From Neoarius graeffei (Eukaryota; Chordata; Actinopteri; Siluriformes; Ariidae), in assembly GCF_027579695.1 (NCBI RefSeq), contig NC_083592.1, forward strand, positions 30,523,961 to 30,587,960: DNA of 64,000 bases, given 5' to 3'. The notes below the pieces were generated by a model. The model did no database searches. It saw only the letters and a list, made by a program, of their open reading frames with translations, and had not been told where the DNA came from. The translations under genes were made by a program, and so were the position numbers. Shown in pieces: positions 32,629 through 44,800 of this stretch (its first letter is position 1; each line of letters opens with the position of its first letter).

Positions 32629-32877
32629 AGAGAGGGAGGAGGCTTGTGAGGACAGTGAGTCGTCACATTCTAGGGATTCAGAGGAAGAAACTGCTGCAAG
32701 AGATGTGCATAATGGTAGATCCAAAATGGCTACCACTCCATGGTATCGATGCAGGCAGTGCTCTGACATGGAGTCCTACTGTTGTCAAGCACATGAACTC
32801 ATTGCAGACCGCTTTGACGTCTGCATTACATCCACCCCAAATCTGCACGAGTATGTCCTTGGAAATGGCCTTCATTG

Positions 32878-33330
32878 ACGGCATGATCTGCAGGTACCTC
32901 CAGGGACCAGCACCTGAATGGGAGCTGATGAACAAGCAAGTTCTCAGTCAAGTAACTTCAGAACACGTTGATTAAATATAGACCTAATACTTGTAATAGA
33001 TCTTTATTTTATGGCACATATCTATTATTTCATGGCATTATGTGCAAGTAGATTTGCAATCGGACAAAACAACGACTGTGCGTCACTATCAGTGCTGGAA
33101 CAGCCAGTGAAGGAGGCAACATGTCGCTGACCATGCCTGACTAGCGGAGCAGTGACTTAAAACTCGCGTGTACTTGACAAGAGCTTATAATGAATGTTAC
33201 ATGACTTGTTCTTGATTCTAAGATTCCTGTTCTTGGCTGGTAGGAATGGAATCCAATGTGGTCTTCAGCTGTTGCATGCTGAGATGCTTTTCTGTTCACC
33301 ATGGCTGTAAAGAGTTGCTATGAGTTACTA
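32878..33330. other. Intergenic DNA, nothing recognised
   Basis: No supportable gene. It may contain the decayed remainder of the P2X7-tail-like gene. Confidence 0.4.
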
Positions 33331-33544
33331 TACAGTTAGGTCCATAAATATTTGGACAGAGACAACATTTTTCTAATTTTGGTTCTGTACATTACCACAA
33401 TGGATTTTGAACAAAACAATTCAGGTGCAGTTGAAGTTCAGACTTTCAGCTTTAATTCAGTGGGTTGAACAAAATGATTGCATAAAAATGTGAGGAACTA
33501 AAGCATTTTTTAAACACAATCCCTTCATTTCAGGGGCTCAAAAG

Positions 33545-33902
33545 TCTCATCTCATTATCTCTAGCCGCTTTATCCTTCTACAGGGTCGCAGGCAAGCTGG
33601 AGCCTATCCCAGCTGACTACGGGCGAAAGGCGGGGTACACCCTGGACAAGTCGCCAGGTCATCACAGGGCTGACACATAGACACAGACAACCATTCACAC
33701 TCACACCTACAGTCAATTTAGAGTCACCAGTTAACCTAACCTGCATGTCTTTGGACTGTGGGGGAAACCGGAGCACCCGGAGGAAACCCACGCGGACAAC
33801 ATGCAAACTCCGCACAGAAAGACCCTCGCCGGCCCCGGGGCTCGAACCCAGGACCTTCTTGCTGTGAGGCGACAGCGCTAACCACTACACCACCGTGCCG
33901 CC
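33545..33902 (-). repeat. V-SINE within the Tc1 element
   Basis: A near-complete reverse copy flanked by the perfect 12-bp duplication GGGGCTCAAAAG (33533-33544 and 33903-33914). Confidence 0.92.
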
Positions 33903-33955
33903 GGGGCTCAAAAGTAATTGGACAAATTAAATAATTGTAAATAAAATGTTCATTT

Positions 33956-34851
33956 CTAATACTTGGTTGAAAACCCTTTGTTGGCAATGACTGCCTGAAG
34001 TCTTGAACTCATGGACATCACCAGACACTGTGTTTCCTCCTTTTTAATGCTCTGCCAGGCCTTTACTGCAGCGGTTTTCAATTGCTGTTTGTTTGTGGGC
34101 CTTTCTGTCTGAAGTTTAGTCTTTAACAAGTGAAATGCATGCTCAATTGGGTTGAGATCAGGTGACTGACTTGTCCATTCAAGAATATTCCACTTCTTTG
34201 CTTTAATAAACTCCTGGGTTGCTTTGGCTTTATGTTTTGGGTCATTGTCCATCTGCATTATGAAATGCCAACCAATCAGTTTGGCTGCATTTGGCTGGAT
34301 TTGAGCACACAGTATGTCTCTGAATACCCCAGAATTCATCCGGCTGCTTCTGTCCTGTGTCACATTATCAATAAACACTAGTGACCCAGTGCCACTGGCA
34401 GCCATCCATGCCCAAGCCATCACACTGCCTCTGCCGTGTTTTACAGATGATGTGGTATGCTTTGGATCATGAGCTGTACCATGCCTTCACCATACTTTTT
34501 TCTTTCCATCATTCTGGTAGAGGTTGATCTTGGTTTCATCTGTCCAAAGAATGTTCTTCCAGAACTGTGCTGGCTTTTTTAGATGTTTTTTAGCAAAGTC
34601 CAATCTAGCCTTTTTATTCCTGAGGCTTATGAGTGGCTTGCACTGTGCAGTGAACCCTCTGTATTTACTTTCATACAGTCTTCTCTTTATAGTAGATTTG
34701 GATATTGATACGCCTACCTCCTGGAGAGTGTTGTTCACTTGGTTGGCTGTTGTGAAGGGGTTTCTCTTCACCATGGAAATTATTCTGCGATCATCCACCA
34801 CTGTTGTCTTCTGTGGGTGTCCAAGTCTTTTGCATTGATGAGTTCACCAGT

Positions 34852-34890
<39 letters not shown>

Positions 34891-35016
34891 CAGGATGTAC
34901 CAAACTGTAGATTTTGCCACTCCTAATATTGTAACAATTTCTCGGATGGTTTTTTTTCTGTTTTTGCAGCTTAAGGATGGCTTGTTTCACCTGCACGGAG
35001 AGTTCCTTTGACTGCA
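33956..35016 (-). pseudogene. Tc1-like transposase, DD34E type, inactivated
   Basis: A cut-and-paste transposase. The N-terminal helix-turn-helix part (ELSVQVKQAILKLQKQKK) is frameshifted and followed by a run of Lys/Glu codons from a (CTTT)n expansion. The second DNA-binding part and catalytic core then read [32 protein letters not shown] (first Asp), MQMDNDPKH (second Asp) and SPDLNPIEH (Glu). One TGA near 34486 falls where Tc1 proteins normally have Arg, consistent with CpG decay. The product ends ANKGFSTKY. All three catalytic acidic residues are still encoded, but the gene cannot give a full protein. Confidence 0.88.
34850..34890. repeat. (CTTT)n microsatellite within the transposase gene
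   Basis: About ten CTTT units expanded inside the region encoding the transposase DNA-binding domain. Confidence 0.9.
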
Positions 35017-35394
35017 TGTTTTCTTCACAGCAAAATCTTCCAAATGCAAGCACCACACCGCAAATCAACTCCAGGCCTTTTATCTGCTTAATTGAAAATG
35101 ACATAATGAAGGAATTGCCCACACCTGCCCATGAAATAGCCTTTGAGTCAATTGTCCAATTACTTTTGGTCCCTTTAAAAACAGGGTGGCACATGTTAAG
35201 GAGCTGAAACTCCTAAACCCTTCATCCAATTTTAATGTGGATACCCTCAAATGAAAGCTGAAAGTCTGGACTTTATGTCCATGTCCATTATATATGGACA
35301 CGGACATAAACTTGAATATGTTTCAGTAAACAGGTAAAAAAACTAAATTTGTGTCAGTGTCCAAATATATACGGACCTAACTGTATCCTTCCTG

Positions 35395-35690
35395 GCAGCT
35401 CGAACCAATCTGGTCATTTTACTCTGACCCCTCATACCTTTGAAATACTCAAATAAACCAATCCATCTGGCTCAAACCAACACCCATGCCACAGTAAAAG
35501 AAAGTCACACTTTGAGATCACAATTTTTCCCATTCTGATGTTTGACGTGAACATTAACTGAAGTGCTTGATTTGTATCTGCATGATTTGATGCACTGTGC
35601 TGCTGTCAAGGGATTGAGAAAACTGCAGAAAACACCAGGTGGATGGCTGTTCCTAATAAAGTGGCCAGTGAGTGTATGTGATAGCATGTA
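35395..35690 (-). repeat. Remnant of the 3.3-kb DNA repeat family
   Basis: Shares words with the element at 3270-4735 in reverse orientation (gacgtgaacattaactgaag) and ends in ttcctaataaagtggccagt, a common teleost repeat end. It is internally deleted. Confidence 0.5.
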
Positions 35691-35938
35691 ACTACTGTCA
35701 CATAGTGATGAGCAAACCTGTGTAGTGAAATGTTTAAAAAAAATTTCCTTCAACACCGTTCCCTGTAATAGTGAAATGGTATTAAAAGTCTTCAGTTGCA
35801 ATAAAGATACATTTGGTCTTTATTTTTTTTTGAGCTGTAAATTAAATGATTGTGGTATGAGTGATGAAACACATCAATGCTGGTGTTAATATTGACAAAA
35901 TTACCTTTTTTAAAATAAAATTAACATTTTGTGTGTTA

Positions 35939-36311
35939 GGGCGGCATGGTGGTGTAGTGGTTAGCGTTGTCGCCTCACAGCAAGAAGGTCCGGGTTCGAG
36001 CCCTGTGGCCAGCGAGGGTCTTTCTGTGCGGAGTTTGCATGTTCTCCCCGTGTCCGCGTGGGTTTCCTCCGGGTGCTCCGGTTTCCCCCACAGTCCAAAG
36101 ACATGCAGGTTAGGTTAACTGGTGACTCTAAATTGACTGTAAGTGTGAATGTGAGTGTGGCTGGTTGTCTGTGTCTATGTGTCAGCCCTGTGATGACCTG
36201 GCGACTTGTCCAGGGTGTACCCCGCCTTTCGCCCGTAGTCAGCTGGGATAGGCTCCAGCTTGCCTGCGACCCTGTAGAACAGGATAAAGCGGCTAGAGAT
36301 AATGAGATGAG
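35939..36311 (+). repeat. V-SINE, full length
   Basis: Flanked by the perfect 13-bp duplication ATTTTGTGTGTTA (35926-35938 and 36312-36324), ending in aatgagatgag. Confidence 0.93.
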
Positions 36312-36324
36312 ATTTTGTGTGTTA

Positions 36325-36985
36325 AATATGGCTTTAAAAAGCCATCTAGTCGTTAAAATCATCCTAAGGTTACAAGGCCGATGCTGATGTAGAGTCGACT
36401 GTTTGGTACTTCTCTCTGGTCATGAAAAACCAGAGGTGGGTGCCCCACCTACCCCAACCTACACCCTTGAGTGAGAGTCTGTGAATCTGCGATCATTTCC
36501 AAATACTGTATGTTTCACACATCCATGCACCCCCTCCCCCTTCATCCCCTTGCCCACTTTTTTTTTATTTAAAAATTTTTTTAAGCATTTTTCCAAAATT
36601 ATTGGAGCAGGTGGAGTTAGACTTTAAACGAGACCATTTTGCCCATTGGCACATTTAATATGTTGGGAGTTGAATGATGGACTCTGGTGTTTTTTGTATG
36701 TGACCTGTTCATCCTTGCAGTTCCTGTTCATTGTTTAAGAACAATGTGAAACGCTGGCAAAAATCATTTTACATTTGTGCAACAATAAATGGTTAAATAG
36801 ATCTAGTAATTGTTAAACTCTCACTGTACATTTGCACATTGTGTGAAACATGCAGGATGTGTACCTGACTCTGAAAGCTAACGAACAGTACATCAGTTTT
36901 TCTATCATTTCTTTTTCAAACATTTTATTGATTTCATCGAATATAAAAGGATCTAAAAAACATGAATATGAAATAGAAACAGAAC
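36325..36985. other. Intergenic DNA, nothing recognised
   Basis: No gene or element ends seen. Confidence 0.5.
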
Positions 36986-36997
36986 AAGGCATGACAT

Positions 36998-37367
36998 CCA
37001 TCCATCCATTATCTGTAGCCGCTTATCCTGTGCAGGGTTGCAGGCAAGCTGGAGCCTATCCCAGCTGACTACGGGCGAGAGGTGGGGTACACCCTGGACA
37101 AGTCACCCGATCATCACAGGGCTGACACTGAGACAGCCAACTATTCACACTCACATTCACACCTACAGTCAATTTAGAATCACCAGTTAACCTAACCTGC
37201 ATGTCTTTGGACTGTGGGAGAAACCGGAGCACCCGGAGGAAACCCACACGGACACGGGGAGAACATGCAAACTCCACACAGAAAGGCCCTCGCCGGCCGC
37301 TGGGCTCAAACCCAGAACCTTCTTGCTGTGAGACAACAGTGCTAACCACTACACCACCGTGCCGCCC
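36998..37367 (-). repeat. V-SINE, full length
   Basis: A reverse copy starting with (CCAT)n, flanked by the perfect 12-bp duplication AAGGCATGACAT (36986-36997 and 37368-37379). Confidence 0.93.
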
Positions 37368-37379
37368 AAGGCATGACAT

Positions 37380-37673
37380 GATCAAACAAATTAGATTAAT
37401 TGACAGGACAAAAAAAACTGATCAGCTAGCACCAAGTAACTCCAATGCGACAGAATGAAACGTTAAGCCATTCAGACCCTGCATCTACGGCATTGCAACA
37501 GACATTGTGTTTTCTTCTTTTTGTTTAACGTTTTCCTGCACATAGCACCAACTGAGACCTGGTGTTCATCAGAATGGATGTTTAACAGCCAATCAAACAG
37601 CAGCTTAGTTCCTCCCACTGCATAAGAAAAAAAAAATCAGCACACTGACATGAGATATGGCAGTACTCCTCCT
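37380..37673. other. Intergenic DNA, nothing recognised
   Basis: Short spacer between two SINEs without further structure. Confidence 0.5.
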
Positions 37674-37680
37674 AAAGAGG

Positions 37681-38044
37681 TGGAGTCTTCTTATTCTTTC
37701 AGCTCCTCCTATTAGAGGTCGCCACAGCAGATCATCCAATTTATGTTCCACATATTTGATTTGGCATAGATTTTACACCAGATGCCCTTCCTGATGCAAT
37801 CCTCCCCGAATCTATCTAGGCTTGGGACCAGCACTAAGTATGCACTGGCTTGTGCAACCCCAGTGGCTGGGTATTTTATCTAATCTGCATGTCTTTGGAC
37901 TGTGGGGGAAACCGTAGCACCCGGAGGAAACCCACACAGACATGGGGAGAACACGCAAACTCCACACAGAAAGGCCCTCGCTGGCCGTGAGGTTCGAACC
38001 TGGAACCTTCTTGCTATGAGGCAACAGCACTAACCCCTGCACCA
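37681..38044 (-). repeat. V-SINE, DANA-like subfamily
   Basis: A reverse copy with the DANA-type tail (gaggtcgccacagcagatca, tttggcatagattttacacc). It is closely related to the copy at 1744-2104. A short duplication AAAGAGG flanks it (37674-37680 and 38045-38051). Confidence 0.8.
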
Positions 38045-38151
38045 AAAGAGGCAAAGTAAGGGCTCATATTAACTTTTTAATCTTATTTATAACAGTTTTT
38101 CTCAGGTTATATGTTTGTTACATTAAGCGTTGGACTGGGAAATAAAAAGTT

Positions 38152-38521
38152 CGCATCTCATCTCATTATCTCTAGCCGCTTTATCCTGTTCTACAGGGTT
38201 GCAGGCAAGCTGGAGCCTATCCCAGCTGACTACGGGCGAAAGGCGGGGTACACCCTGGACAAGTTGCCAGGTCATCACAGGGCTGACACATAGACACAGA
38301 CAACCATTCACACTCACATTCACACCTACGGTCAATTTAGAGTCACCAGTTAACCTAACCTGCATGTCTTTGGACTGTGGAGGAAACCGGAACACCCGGA
38401 GGAAACCCACGCGGACAACATGCAAACTCCACACAGAAAGGCCCTCACCGGCCACGGGGCTTGAACCCGGACCTTCTTGCTGTGAGGCGACAGCGCTAAC
38501 CACTACACCACCGTGCCGCCC
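38152..38521 (-). repeat. V-SINE, full length
   Basis: Flanked by the perfect 13-bp duplication GAAATAAAAAGTT (38139-38151 and 38522-38534). Its open frames of over 130 codons are SINE artefacts. Confidence 0.93.
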
Positions 38522-38534
38522 GAAATAAAAAGTT

Positions 38535-39090
38535 GTGTGGCGAATTTTGAAACGAAAAATATGACAACAACCCCGTACTGTTGAACACATCAAGACCTGA
38601 CTGCAGGAACAATGGGACAAAATAACACGTGAAACACTGCATCATTTGGTGTCTTCGGTCCCTAAACATCTTTTAAGTGTTGTGAGAAGGAATGGCAAGT
38701 GGTAAATGCTTTACAGTTCCAACTTCTTTTTTTTTAGAATGTGCTGCAAGAATCAAAATTGAAATGTGTATTTTGGAAAAAAAAATCGTGAGGCAAAACA
38801 TTGAATAATGTGCTGTTGTATTGTTTTAATGCAATACAGGTCAAAGATTATTTACATATTGTTTTCAGTTTTAATTTCTATTTCAACATACCGTCAACCA
38901 TACAACTTTTTTTCTGATTTGAGTTTGTACATACTACAGGTACAAATGGTATACCCTTAACGATACTACACCAGTGATAAAGAAAGGTACAATTCAAGAT
39001 GGTCTACATACTAAAGGATGTAGTTTGGTCTGGAGAAACAGTTTAGAGACTACTATAGGTTTAGATGGCTTCTTACATCAGGATTATTAC
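38535..39090. other. Intergenic DNA, nothing recognised
   Basis: A/T-rich, with no gene or repeat end recognised. Confidence 0.5.
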
Positions 39091-39091
39091 A

Positions 39092-39230
39092 CTTTCGTCT
39101 TCTGTAACCGCTTTATCCTGGTCAAGGTTGCAGAAGAGAGACTCGGCAGGACAATAACCTGAGGATTGAAGCCAGCACCCTGGAGCTGTAAGGTGGTGAC
39201 ACTATCCACTACACCACCCTAGCTGGTATT
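39092..39230 (-). repeat. Degenerate tRNA-derived SINE
   Basis: gtaaccgctttatcctggtc at one end and gtggtgacactatccactac with accaccctagct at the other. These are a SINE tail and the reverse of a tRNA-like A-box region, with the middle lost or diverged. Confidence 0.45.
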
Positions 39231-39365
39231 ATTTGTATTTAATTTGCAGATTGTGAGAAGTGGTAGGTTTTCGTGTTTTTCCTGCTTTATGAAAAAGCTG
39301 TCTTACAATAATTATCTCTGAACAAGAAAGAGAACAAAATCAAAGTCTTCAATCTTCTTTGTGCC

Positions 39366-39423
39366 AAACAAACAAACAAACAAACAAACAAACAAACAAA
39401 CAAACAAACAAACAAACAAACAA
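39366..39423. repeat. (AAAC)n microsatellite
   Basis: About 14 tandem AAAC units. Confidence 0.95.
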
Positions 39424-39436
39424 GTGTTGTATACAA

Positions 39437-41084
39437 CAGGGGTTTTCAACATTTTCTGCCTTCCAAGTAGTGTTCGGGAATCAGACACAGTCTCAGCGTT
39501 TAAGTCTAGGCTGAAAGCATATCTGTTTTGTCAAGCCTTGTGTTAATGGTGTTTATGAGGTAAAGGTGTAGATCTGGAGGGTCCTCAGACAGAGTGTTTT
39601 GGTAAACTGGGATGTATGGATGCTGTCAGTCCCCCACTCACTTGCTCACTCGAGTTTGTTGACGGTGTAGTGGCTGCTGCTTTATGTCCCAGGGCTCCCT
39701 CATGCCTGTGTTACCTTCTGGCTCTCTCCTTTTAGTTATGCTGTCATAGTTAGTTGCCGGAGTCCCTGCTTGTACTCAGTGCAATATGTATACTGTTCCT
39801 ACTTATTCAGGTGACATTGGGCATACCTAACAACCTGTGTTTTCTCTCTCTTCTCCCACCCCCCAAATCTGTCCCTCTGAGTTACATGTCGGTCCTGGGA
39901 TCGAGATGGTGATCTCTTCTGCTCCTCGGACCTGCCTGATCCATCCTGGTGCCCTGTGTCTGGTTGGAGTCTCATCGCATCGCTCCTGTGGAGGACGGCC
40001 CCATGTGGACAGTTGGGGGTCGCGCCTGGAGGACGCTCTGGACTCTTGCAGTGGTGCTTTTGTGGCTGGGGACTGCAGTTGACTTGCTGACTTTAGGACT
40101 GCAGTTGACTTGCTGACTTTGGGACTATGGTTGTCGTAAACGGTTTTGCGCTTGGGTTTCCGTTGGTGGGGGGTTTATAGCATCAACGAAGCTGACTTTA
40201 TGTTAGGACTGTTAATGTTATAGTCATGCTGTCTGTTGTTGCCCAGATGGGGATGGGTTCCCTTTTGAGTCTGGTTCCTCTCGAGGTTTCTTCTTCATGT
40301 CGTCTGAGGGAGTTTTTCCTTGCCACCGTCGCCACAGGCGTGCTCGTTGGAGATAGATTAGGGATAAAATTAGCTCATATTTTAAGTTGTTCAAATTCTG
40401 TAAAGCTGCTTTCCGACAATGTTTACTGTTAAAAGCACTATACAAATAAACTTGACTTGACTTTAAGGCCCACCTATTCATACTTGTAATGAGTCAGGGC
40501 CCATTAAAAAAGATCCCCAATTATTTTGGCTCATCTATTCTATTAGAATCTAATAATCTATTGTCAAGTATATTAATGGGATGCAACATCACTCCCTGTT
40601 ACAGATGGGAGCCCAGGAATTAAATAAATACAATTAAAAACAAACTGTTTTCAGTGATAGGTATTGTATTTAAAACTGTATGGATGTACCAGAAGCCAAC
40701 ATCAAACCATGCATGCAGGGCATTCTCAGTCAAAAGGGGTTAATGATCCAAAAGTGGAGTCTGGTCCATTAACACAAGAATTTACTGCCATGTTTGTGTC
40801 CAGCAAACAAGCAAGTTATTAAAACCAAGAAGTACACTCAAAAAAGTGGATATAGAAACCACTCAATGGGATGCCATAGCCACCAAAATGCCTCATTTTC
40901 ATTGATAACCCATCGCAAAGCATCGCGAGCTGTAGTGTGACCGTAACTTAATGAGGCAGATGTGACATCGGATGCAACTCAGCAATTGTACCCTACTACT
41001 AGTAAAAATTAGCTTCAACTTGAAAAAAAGAATTGCAGCCCACTAGAGGGTGCTTCGTGGCCCATTAGTAGTTGAGAAACACTG
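39437..41084. mobile_element. hAT element enclosing a LINE tail
   Basis: The ends CAGGGGTTTTCAAC and GTTGAGAAACACTG are inverted hAT-type termini. They are flanked by a perfect 8-bp duplication GTATACAA (39429-39436 and 41085-41092). No transposase remains, and about 1 kb of the interior is a LINE 3' end. Confidence 0.82.
39455..40465 (+). pseudogene. L2-type LINE 3' end
   Basis: Begins inside the last reverse-transcriptase codons (LPSSVRESDTVSAFKSRLKA, then YLFCQALC and stop). A long 3'UTR follows, with ttgagtctggttcctctcga, gggagtttttccttgccacc, aaagctgctttccgacaatg and the end acaaataaacttgacttgac. The same UTR is found at 58.49-60.44 kb and, reversed, at 53.2-53.4 kb, so this is one family. 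Confidence 0.75.
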
Positions 41085-41092
41085 GTATACAA

Positions 41093-41489
41093 CATAATAA
41101 TCTTTGTATACAATATAAAAATTTTAATCTAATAATGGATAAAACTAGACAGCTAACTTGAAATAATTACTGAAGGTTGTGGAGCTAACCATATTTTACA
41201 ACCAAGGCAGTCTCTTTTGTAACTGCTGGAAATTTTGCATGTGCTTGTATCTTCACTGAGTACCAACAGCAAAGTCACCAACTCATGATCGCAACCCTTG
41301 AGTGGTTATCCCATAAAAGGTTTTTGCTACATCACACTTACCCTCCACCCCTTCCTGGTCAAACTCTAGTTTGGTACTTGGCCTTCCTACTGATGTTTTG
41401 GAATACCAGGACAGTTTCCTTCAAAACTACCAGAGGATGTACAAGTTCAAGCATAAATAACACACTTTTCAAGACCTAGTTTTGTGCGT

Positions 41490-41541
<52 letters not shown>

Positions 41542-41861
41542 TTATAAATGATGTAAATAGTTAGAACTTGCTTTAGAAATCTCACAATATCAATTTATAA
41601 ACCCAGAAATAAATCCATATGCTTGTGCACATGCTTAGCTTTGAAAGCTGTCCTCACTAACACCTCCAAGGTCCAACCCAAAATTGCTTAAATTCCAAGA
41701 TCCAAGGCCCAATACCCTAAATTCTTAGAGGAATTCAAGAAAAAGGCACTTTCAAACATTCCTGAAGGTCATCATCATCATCATTCATGAGCCACCCATG
41801 TCATGCCCAGACACTGAGCAGTCTGACTGTTATTAATGCAAATGTACACAACTGTTACCAT
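41093..41861. other. ppef2 downstream region with (CA)n tract
   Basis: Contains a (CA)n microsatellite at 41489-41540. It probably includes the ppef2 3'UTR on the minus strand, but I see no convincing minus-strand AATAAA. Confidence 0.5.
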
Positions 41862-44800
41862 CTACTGCGGTTTAAGAAATGTGTCTTTTTCTTCTGTGCT
41901 CTGTTTTTCATCCTGAGGTAGGTCCTGTTCCTCTGGTCTGTGTATGTTCTTGTCTACTAGGCGAAAAGATTCCATGAACTCATCAATGTCTATGTAGCCA
42001 TCTTTGTTTACGTCTATGCTGACCACCAGGTCATTGATGGCTTCATTGGAAATCTCCATTTGCAGATAGGCACTTAGCAGCTTCCATGTCTGACAGAAGT
42101 CTTCAAAAGAGATGAGGCCTGGAGAAAAACAACATGAAAAAGCAGATCACTCATGAATGCAAACTACTTGGTTCAGCTCACAAAGAATGATAAGAAGTAG
42201 ACCATGAGTTTATATAGGAGATAGTGAGTTTGGAATTGGGAGACGAGGATATGTTCTCATACCCGAGTTGTCTGTGTCCACTATTCTGAAAATGGTCTCC
42301 AAAGTGGACCGGTGCCTGTAAAGAGTCTCCAGCAGTGTCTGCTCAATGTACTGCATGCACAAGAAGCAGGCTATTTGATGGATAGTAAACACAGCACAAA
42401 TCCTTTGACATAATGTGTTTATGCATGCAAACGATTCGTTAAATTAAAAGCATTTCTCATTCTTAGACAATCCAGATGTTTTTGGTCTTGCATTGCTGTA
42501 AATGCAATTAGAACAACTGGCTATCTTGGTATATTGTTTCATCTTTTTTTTTAACCTAAGATCATTTAAGAGTTGATCTTTTACTTCTTGCAAAAAGGCA
42601 GACAGGATTCGAGACACACAATATCCCCTGCTGGCAACTATGCCATAAATCTGGTAAAATGCGACTGAATTGAACGAAATTGGAATATGTGTATTACTGA
42701 CATATAACAAAGAATCCTGCCAAGTTTCGTGAAATTCCTCCAAAAATTGAGAGAGGAGATGATTTCAGAAGGAAAACACAGTCATGAAATTGTCAAAGTA
42801 TAATTTTGTTAATCAAGGGCTGTAACTCTGGTAAAATGTGACCAAATTTAACAAAATTGGAGTATGCGTATTACCGACATATACCAAAGAATCCTGCAAA
42901 GTTTTGTGAAATTCCTCCAAAAATTGTGAGAGGAGTTGATTTCAGAAGCTTCCCGGGACAGACAGACATCGCCACGACATAATCCCCCTTCGGACCTTTC
43001 GGCCAGCAGGGGATAAAAACTGCCAGGCTACTGAACTTCATTGTATGCCAAATTAGAGTGATCATTATATTGACCTTTTCCCAAAAAGACCTACTCCTTT
43101 CTAGTTTCAAAATATTTAAAATGAAATACTGATATACAGTGGGGCAAAAAAGTATTTAGTCAGTCACCAATTGTGTAAGTTCTCCCACTTAAAGATGAGA
43201 GAGGCCTGTAATTTTCATCATACAGTAGGTATACCTCAACTATGAGAGACAAAATGAGAAAAAAAAATCCAGAAAATCACATTGTCTGATTTTTAAAGAA
43301 TTTATTTGCAAATTATGGTGGAAAATAAGTATTTGGTCAATAACAAAAAGTTCATCTCAATACTTTGTTATATACCCTTTGTTGGCAATTACAGAGGTCA
43401 AACGTTTTCTGTAAGTCTTCACAAGGTTTTCACACACTGTTGCTGGTATTTTGGCCCATTCCTCCATGCAGATCTCCTCTAGAGCAGTGATTCTCAAACT
43501 GTGGTACGTGGGCTCCATTCTAGTGGTACGCCAAAGAATCACTTAATTAAATATAAATAAAAAAAAAAATAAAAATAAAACGTGAAATACTATCCATAAT
43601 ATCCGAATGGATGAAAAATATCTTATCAACCGATGACAAGAAAATGAAAGGAGATACAAATTAAGTTAATAATTTTAAAAAGTTTGCAAGTGCTTCTGGG
43701 TAGCCATACGTAGCGTACGTACGCATTCCCACCGGTTCCGCTGACAGACGGTTATCTGCCATTGGTAGACTAGGCTGTGATGGGAAAAGGTGGAGGTGGC
43801 TTTGCTAATTATGACGAGTACGACAAAATTACTGTCGTGGCTTAAATCCGCGAATGGGAGCGTGGATCAGGAGAGAGGGAGAACTGAAGAGGACGTGTGT
43901 GAGCCGAGCGCAGATGCTAACGACAGTGGCAAAACCAGCCCCAGAACTGCTAGCAAACGGCAGAAACCAGTGAGGAGGAAGTATGACGAAAAATACATAA
44001 AACTGGGATTCATTTGGAGCGGGACAGAGGAGCTGCCCAGGCCGCAGTGTGTTGTATGCGGGGACGTTCTGTGCAATGAGTCCATGAAACCATCGCATCT
44101 CAAACGGCATCTTACAACCAAACACACAGCACTAAAGGACAAACCAATGGATTTTTTTTTTTACGAAAACGTAATGAACTGAAGCAGTCCAAGTCCACCA
44201 TTCTGTCCTATGGTACACCTGTAGCCAAAGCACAGGAAGCTTCATATCGTGCCAGCCTCCTGATCGCCAGAGCCAGTAAGCTGCACACAATCGAGGAACT
44301 GCTGTGTTTGCCATTAGCCAAAGAGATGACACGCATCACGTGTGGAGAGAAAGCTGCCAGAGAGTTAAACTTGGTGCCGCTTTCAAATGACACCGTGTCA
44401 AGGAGAATAAATGACATGGCTGACGATGTTAAAAAGACACTGATTGAGCGCATTAAGAACAGTAGATAGTTTACCATACAGCTTGATGAGACTACAGATG
44501 TTGCAGATTTGGCCAATTTATTTGATTCATTATTTAAGTACAGTGTTTTATTTTCCTATATTTAAACAGTGTTACTGTTCAAAGTACTGTATGTAATGTT
44601 ACAGTGGCCAACAATATTAAATATACTTGTTAAATAAAACCTCCACCTTGTTTTTAATGAATACTTAGGTCTACTACACTACTGTATTTTAATGTTGGTC
44701 ATTATGGTGGTACTTGGAGAGCCAAGTATTTTCTGAGGTGGTACTTGGTGAAAAAAGTTTGAGAACCACTGCTCTAGAGCAGTGATGTTTCGGGGCTGTT

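Larger units (their letters stand above)
31928..32877 (+). pseudogene. P2X7-tail-like zinc-binding protein, broken
   Basis: An ATG at 31928 starts an acidic head (MVSDFDEMGVN). After an inserted palindrome, a SINE and a LINE tail, an open frame resumes near 32633 as EEACEDSESSHSRDSEEE. It continues to WYRCRQCSDM, ESYCCQAHEL and FDVCITSTPNLHEYVLGN and stops at 32875-32877. The W-C-x2-C-xxM...CC...CIT order matches the cytosolic ballast-type domain of P2X7, which fish carry in many stand-alone genes. The downstream half of the domain is missing. That both halves belong to one gene is inference. Confidence 0.45.
33333..35383 (-). mobile_element. Tc1-like transposon (33.3 kb copy)
   Basis: The ends CAGTTAGGTCCATAAATATT (33333-33352) and their inverted counterpart (mirrored CAGTTAGGTCCGTATATATT) are bordered by TA on both sides (33331-33332 and 35384-35385), as for Tc1/mariner elements. 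The transposase gene is on the minus strand and dead. A V-SINE (33545-33902) sits between the transposase stop and the left end. Confidence 0.9.

Noticed and set aside
35939-36010. tRNA gene-like A and B boxes at SINE heads
   Set aside because: These are tRNA-derived promoters of SINEs without a tRNA fold or acceptor stem; they occur at every V-SINE.
38123-38620. 165-codon open frame on the minus strand
   Set aside because: It lies within a V-SINE. All SINE copies in the window give similar frames because the SINE itself is open in several frames.
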